This document shows, piece after piece, positions 61,377-64,000 of a stretch of DNA of 64,000 nt (position 1 is the first letter of the stretch; each line of letters begins with the position of its first letter). The notes beneath the pieces are model-generated. The model saw only the letters and a list, made by a program, of their open reading frames with translations. It did not search any database and was not told the origin of the DNA. Location of the stretch: the NCBI RefSeq assembly GCF_029201445.1, contig NZ_CP102381.1, forward strand, positions 496,001 to 560,000, given 5' to 3'. Made by a program: the position numbers and the translations under genes. This DNA is from Thiomicrorhabdus lithotrophica. GTDB taxonomy: Bacteria > Pseudomonadota > Gammaproteobacteria > Thiomicrospirales > Thiomicrospiraceae.

Positions 61377-62081
61377 ATGACCAAATCTATTTGCCTTATC
61401 CCAGCAAAAGGGGCATCCACAAGATTACCAAATAAAAATAAACTTCCTTTGGACGGTAAACCCTTAGTGACTATCGCAATTGAAAAAGCTTTAAAGTCAG
61501 CTATTTTTGATGAAGTTTGTGTTTCAACAGAAGATTTAGAGCTTTCTGAAATGGCCAAAAACGCTGGAGCAAGCGTACCCTTTATCCGTCCGGAAAGCTT
61601 ATCGCATGATCCTGCAACGATTGTTGACGTTATGTTGCATGCGATAGCCTATTACGAACAAAACAATTGTTATTTTGACGATATTACAGTGTTATTGCCA
61701 ACGTCCCCGTTTGTAGATATTGAAGACATTATTAAAGCGCATGAAGTTTTTAATAACGCAGGAAGAAATGCTTTACTCAGTGTGACGGAGGCGGAATTTC
61801 CGCCGTATAACGCTTGGCTGACTAGGGGTGAGGGCAAGGAGAAAAAATTAGCGCCTTGTTTTCCTGATTCACCTTTTAAAAATACTAAGTCTACCGAGTG
61901 TCCAGTCTCCTATCGGAGTAATGGAGCGATTCTAATTGTCAATGTAGCAGGCTTAAAATCAGGTAAAGGCTATAAACATATGGATATCGTTCCCTATATC
62001 ATGCCTGCAGAGCGCTCACTGGATATTGATGTCCAGCTAGAGTATGAGTTCGCAAAGTTTTTAACAGAATACAAAAAATAA
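61377..62081 (+). CDS. pseF: CMP-pseudaminic acid cytidylyltransferase
   Basis: 234 residues; LIPAKGASTRLPNKNKLPLDGKP is split by the CTP-binding AxGxSxRxxxKN motif variant, LLPTSPF follows, and ISVTEAEFPPYN-like LLSVTEAEFPPYNAW supports PseF rather than NeuA. Activates pseudaminic acid with CMP. ATG 61377 lies 1 bp after pseC. PseG and PseH are not in the window. Confidence 0.88.
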   Translation: MTKSICLIPAKGASTRLPNKNKLPLDGKPLVTIAIEKALKSAIFDEVCVSTEDLELSEMAKNAGASVPFIRPESLSHDPATIVDVMLHAIAYYEQNNCYFDDITVLLPTSPFVDIEDIIKAHEVFNNAGRNALLSVTEAEFPPYNAWLTRGEGKEKKLAPCFPDSPFKNTKSTECPVSYRSNGAILIVNVAGLKSGKGYKHMDIVPYIMPAERSLDIDVQLEYEFAKFLTEYKK

Positions 62082-62084
62082 CAG

Positions 62085-62113
62085 GGCTATTAAACACTAA
62101 AGTTTTAATAGCC
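62085..62113 (+). promoter_or_regulatory. Hairpin between pseF and the NeuB-like gene
   Basis: GGCTATTAAA/TTTAATAGCC, 10-bp stem, no T run. More likely an mRNA processing or attenuation hairpin than a terminator. Confidence 0.5.
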
Positions 62114-62147
62114 AAACGTTCTACCAAATAGCTTGAAGGAGTTGAAC

Positions 62148-63200
62148 TTGAATTCAAATTATATACAAGTAGGTTCTAAAAGAATCGGTGATGGCCATCC
62201 TATTTATATTATGGCTGACTTAGGTTTGACTAATGGTGGCGACTTATCTAGAACATTCGAACTTATTGATGTCGCTTCAGAAATGGGTGTTGATGCTGTT
62301 AAATTTCAGATGATTGGCCCAGAGCATTTGTTAGGTGATAAAGCAGTTGAATATACGTATACAACGTTAACAGGTGAAAAAATCACTGAGAATATGTATG
62401 AAATGTTCTTAAAGTTAAGTTTCTCAGTAGAAGAGTGGCATAAGATTGCTGAATACACTAAAAGTAAAGGTCTAGAGTTTATTTGTACGGCTCATTATTT
62501 TGAAGCAGTAGCCATCCTTGAAGAAATAGGTGTCAATATACATAAGATCTGTACATGGAGCGCGACTCATAAGCGTTTAGTCCAGGAAATTGGTAAAACA
62601 GGCAAACCTCTCATGTTAGATACCGGAGTTTTTACAACGGCATCTTTACTTGAAACGCTTGGTTGGCATGCGGATGCGGGTGGAAAAGGCTCTTTGATTT
62701 TGCATGATTTTCACACAGAAGTAACCACGGATATGAACTTCAATTCAATCCCATTTATCAAAAAACAGTTCGGTTCACCGGTAGGTTACACACCTCAAGG
62801 AAGAGACTTCGATAAGGACTTTATGTCCATTGGTATGGGCGTTAATATCTTAGAGAAAAGATTGACTGTGGATAACACTATCCCTGAAAACGGACACTTT
62901 AAAGCATTAAATCCTAATGAATTTAATGATTGGCTGCAGCGTGTTAGAGTATTGGAGTCTTCTTTAGGTTTCTCAACGGTATTGCCTACCAAGCAGGATT
63001 TTAAAGATAGTGAAAGGTACTTTAAAAGTTTGTATATTAACCGAGATGTACAAGAGAATACCGTCATAACAGACGAAATGCTTTCAGCACGACGACCAGG
63101 AATTGGAATTTCTGCCAAATATGTGGATGAAGTCATAGGCAAGAGAACGAACCGGAATTTGCAAGCAGAAACAATGCTAGATTGGTCTGATTTAAACTAA
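62148..63200 (+). CDS. Divergent NeuB-family synthase-like protein with SAF domain
   Basis: 350 residues: TIM-barrel NeuB-like domain (about 10-275) and C-terminal SAF/antifreeze-like domain (about 282-350; RRPGIGISAKYVDEVIGK). The overall layout equals PseI/NeuB/LegI, which condense a hexose with PEP. Key residues differ: the EIGxNHNGD-type loop is DLGLTNGGD, the SDHS His is Gln217 (VGYTPQG), and the EKHFxLD His is Arg238 (EKRLTVD). In NeuB these two His bind the metal, so canonical chemistry is doubtful. TTG start 62148 is fixed by AAGGAG 6 bp before; no in-frame ATG is near. Confidence 0.85.
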   Translation: MNSNYIQVGSKRIGDGHPIYIMADLGLTNGGDLSRTFELIDVASEMGVDAVKFQMIGPEHLLGDKAVEYTYTTLTGEKITENMYEMFLKLSFSVEEWHKIAEYTKSKGLEFICTAHYFEAVAILEEIGVNIHKICTWSATHKRLVQEIGKTGKPLMLDTGVFTTASLLETLGWHADAGGKGSLILHDFHTEVTTDMNFNSIPFIKKQFGSPVGYTPQGRDFDKDFMSIGMGVNILEKRLTVDNTIPENGHFKALNPNEFNDWLQRVRVLESSLGFSTVLPTKQDFKDSERYFKSLYINRDVQENTVITDEMLSARRPGIGISAKYVDEVIGKRTNRNLQAETMLDWSDLN

Positions 63201-63215
63201 ATATAAGGAAAGAAA

Positions 63216-63842
63216 ATGAACTACAAAACAGATCAAGAAGCATTTTGGGCGGGCAGTTTTGGAGATGAATATATTCTACGAAATCAAAGCCAGGAATTAT
63301 TAGCTTCTAACTTAAATTTTTTTACAAAAGCCTTATCAAGGGCAGGAAAAGTAGACTCTTTAATAGAGTTCGGAAGCAATGTTGGAATGAATGTTAGAGC
63401 CTTGAAATTGTTGTATCCTCATCAGTCCCAATTCGGTATTGAGATTAATGCAACTGCCGCTGAAGAATTGAAAACCTTTTTAGGTGAAAAAAATGTCTTT
63501 AATGGTTCTATTTTTGAATTTGAGTCGGATAAAAAGTTTGATGTTTCACTGATTAAAGGCGTATTAATTCATATCAATCCTGAAATGCTACAAGCTGTAT
63601 ATCAAAAACTATATGATTTTTCTAAAAAGTATATATTAATTTGTGAATACTATAACCCGAAGCCAGTAGAAATTGACTATAGAGGCCACTCTGGTAAATT
63701 GTATAAGCGTGATTTTTGTGGGGAAATCATGGAGAAATTTTCTGACTTAAAGTTGATTGATTATGGCTTCGCCTATAAAAAAGATCCCGCTTTTTCACAA
63801 GATGATATTACATGGTTTTTATTGGAAAAGAATTGTGATTAA
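63216..63842 (+). CDS. Pseudaminic acid biosynthesis-associated methylase
   Basis: 208 residues, class I SAM methyltransferase. QEAFWAGSFGDEYILRN at the N-terminus and IEFGSNVGMNVRAL as SAM loop match the methylase repeatedly found in pseudaminic/nonulosonic acid loci. Substrate unknown; methylation of a nonulosonate derivative is inferred. AAGGAAAGAA precedes the ATG. Confidence 0.88.
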   Translation: MNYKTDQEAFWAGSFGDEYILRNQSQELLASNLNFFTKALSRAGKVDSLIEFGSNVGMNVRALKLLYPHQSQFGIEINATAAEELKTFLGEKNVFNGSIFEFESDKKFDVSLIKGVLIHINPEMLQAVYQKLYDFSKKYILICEYYNPKPVEIDYRGHSGKLYKRDFCGEIMEKFSDLKLIDYGFAYKKDPAFSQDDITWFLLEKNCD

Positions 63843-63931
63843 AAGAGGTTTCGAGTGTCAAGCATAAGGTTGGGTTTCTTCCTAAAAAGATTGAGATCTA
63901 TTGTTTTGAGTAAAGAAAGCAGGGTTGAAAA

Positions 63932-64000
63932 TTGTTAGCTCTATTAGGTGATTCTCATACTAGAAGTTATAAGGTCTCGGATGTGGTGGCGACTCGAATT
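63932..64000 (+). CDS. Start of a downstream gene (partial)
   Basis: Open frame from a TTG to the window edge after an AGGG-like site. The first residues LLALLGDSHTRSY suggest a GDSH/SGNH-type start as in some surface-glycan modifying proteins. Too short to be sure; the true start may differ. Confidence 0.35.
   Translation, partial: MLALLGDSHTRSYKVSDVVATRI

Noticed and set aside
62795-63142. 115-codon minus-strand frame inside the NeuB-like gene
   Set aside because: Antisense shadow of a conserved frame.

Overview
The window is a dense, roughly 40% GC stretch of a gammaproteobacterial chromosome. It carries ParC/ParE, HslUV, UbiE/J/B, HemA-PrfA-PrmC, Prs-RplY-Pth-YchF, Kdo/heptose LPS genes and elongator tRNAs with encoded CCA ends. 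I see no phage, transposase, integron or CRISPR. Several gene orders and a thioredoxin-like periplasmic protein would fit a Thiomicrospira/Thiomicrorhabdus-type sulfur oxidiser, but that placement is a guess; the class-level call is firm.

Layout. 1-12 kb: the 3' end of parE, a secreted orphan protein, two PilZ proteins beside a GGDEF-EAL protein, SelO, an HMA metallochaperone, parC and a MotA/MotB pair. 11.6-16 kb (minus): MoeB/ThiF, PrmC, PrfA, HemA. 16-22 kb (plus): a TPR lipoprotein, tRNA-Gln, prs, rplY, pth, ychF, tRNA-Met. 22-30 kb (mostly minus): a CBS protein, two small exported proteins, a lipoprotein and the hslU-DUF971-ubiE-ubiJ-ubiB row. 30-34 kb (plus): dapF-DUF484-xerC, a duplicated palindromic repeat, hslV-yqhA. 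34-39 kb: LPS core genes (waaA, kdsD, pagL, hldE, gmhA). 39-51 kb: a complete glycogen/alpha-glucan cluster (glk, glgC, GH57, malQ, glgB, glgA, glgP). 51-64 kb: glmS leads into a surface-glycan locus with WbpA/B/D/E-type enzymes, a lipid-linked glycan-type ABC exporter, PseB/PseC/PseF, a divergent NeuB-family protein and the pseudaminic-acid-associated methylase. The locus continues past the window.

The strongest unexplained signal is a dispersed perfect palindrome, TTACCAGGCCTGGTAA, with core CAGGCCTG. By eye I count 26 cores in the first 52.8 kb, 10 of them extended to ACCAGGCCTGGT and 5 to the full 16-mer. They lie inside unrelated genes on both strands and in a few gaps, where chance predicts fewer than one core. 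The palindrome is absent from the last 11.2 kb, the surface-glycan locus. It looks like a genome-wide iterated DNA motif (protein-binding, uptake or chromosome-organisation site) rather than a local operator. The second highlight is the NeuB-family protein, in which both expected metal-binding histidines appear replaced (Gln217, Arg238).
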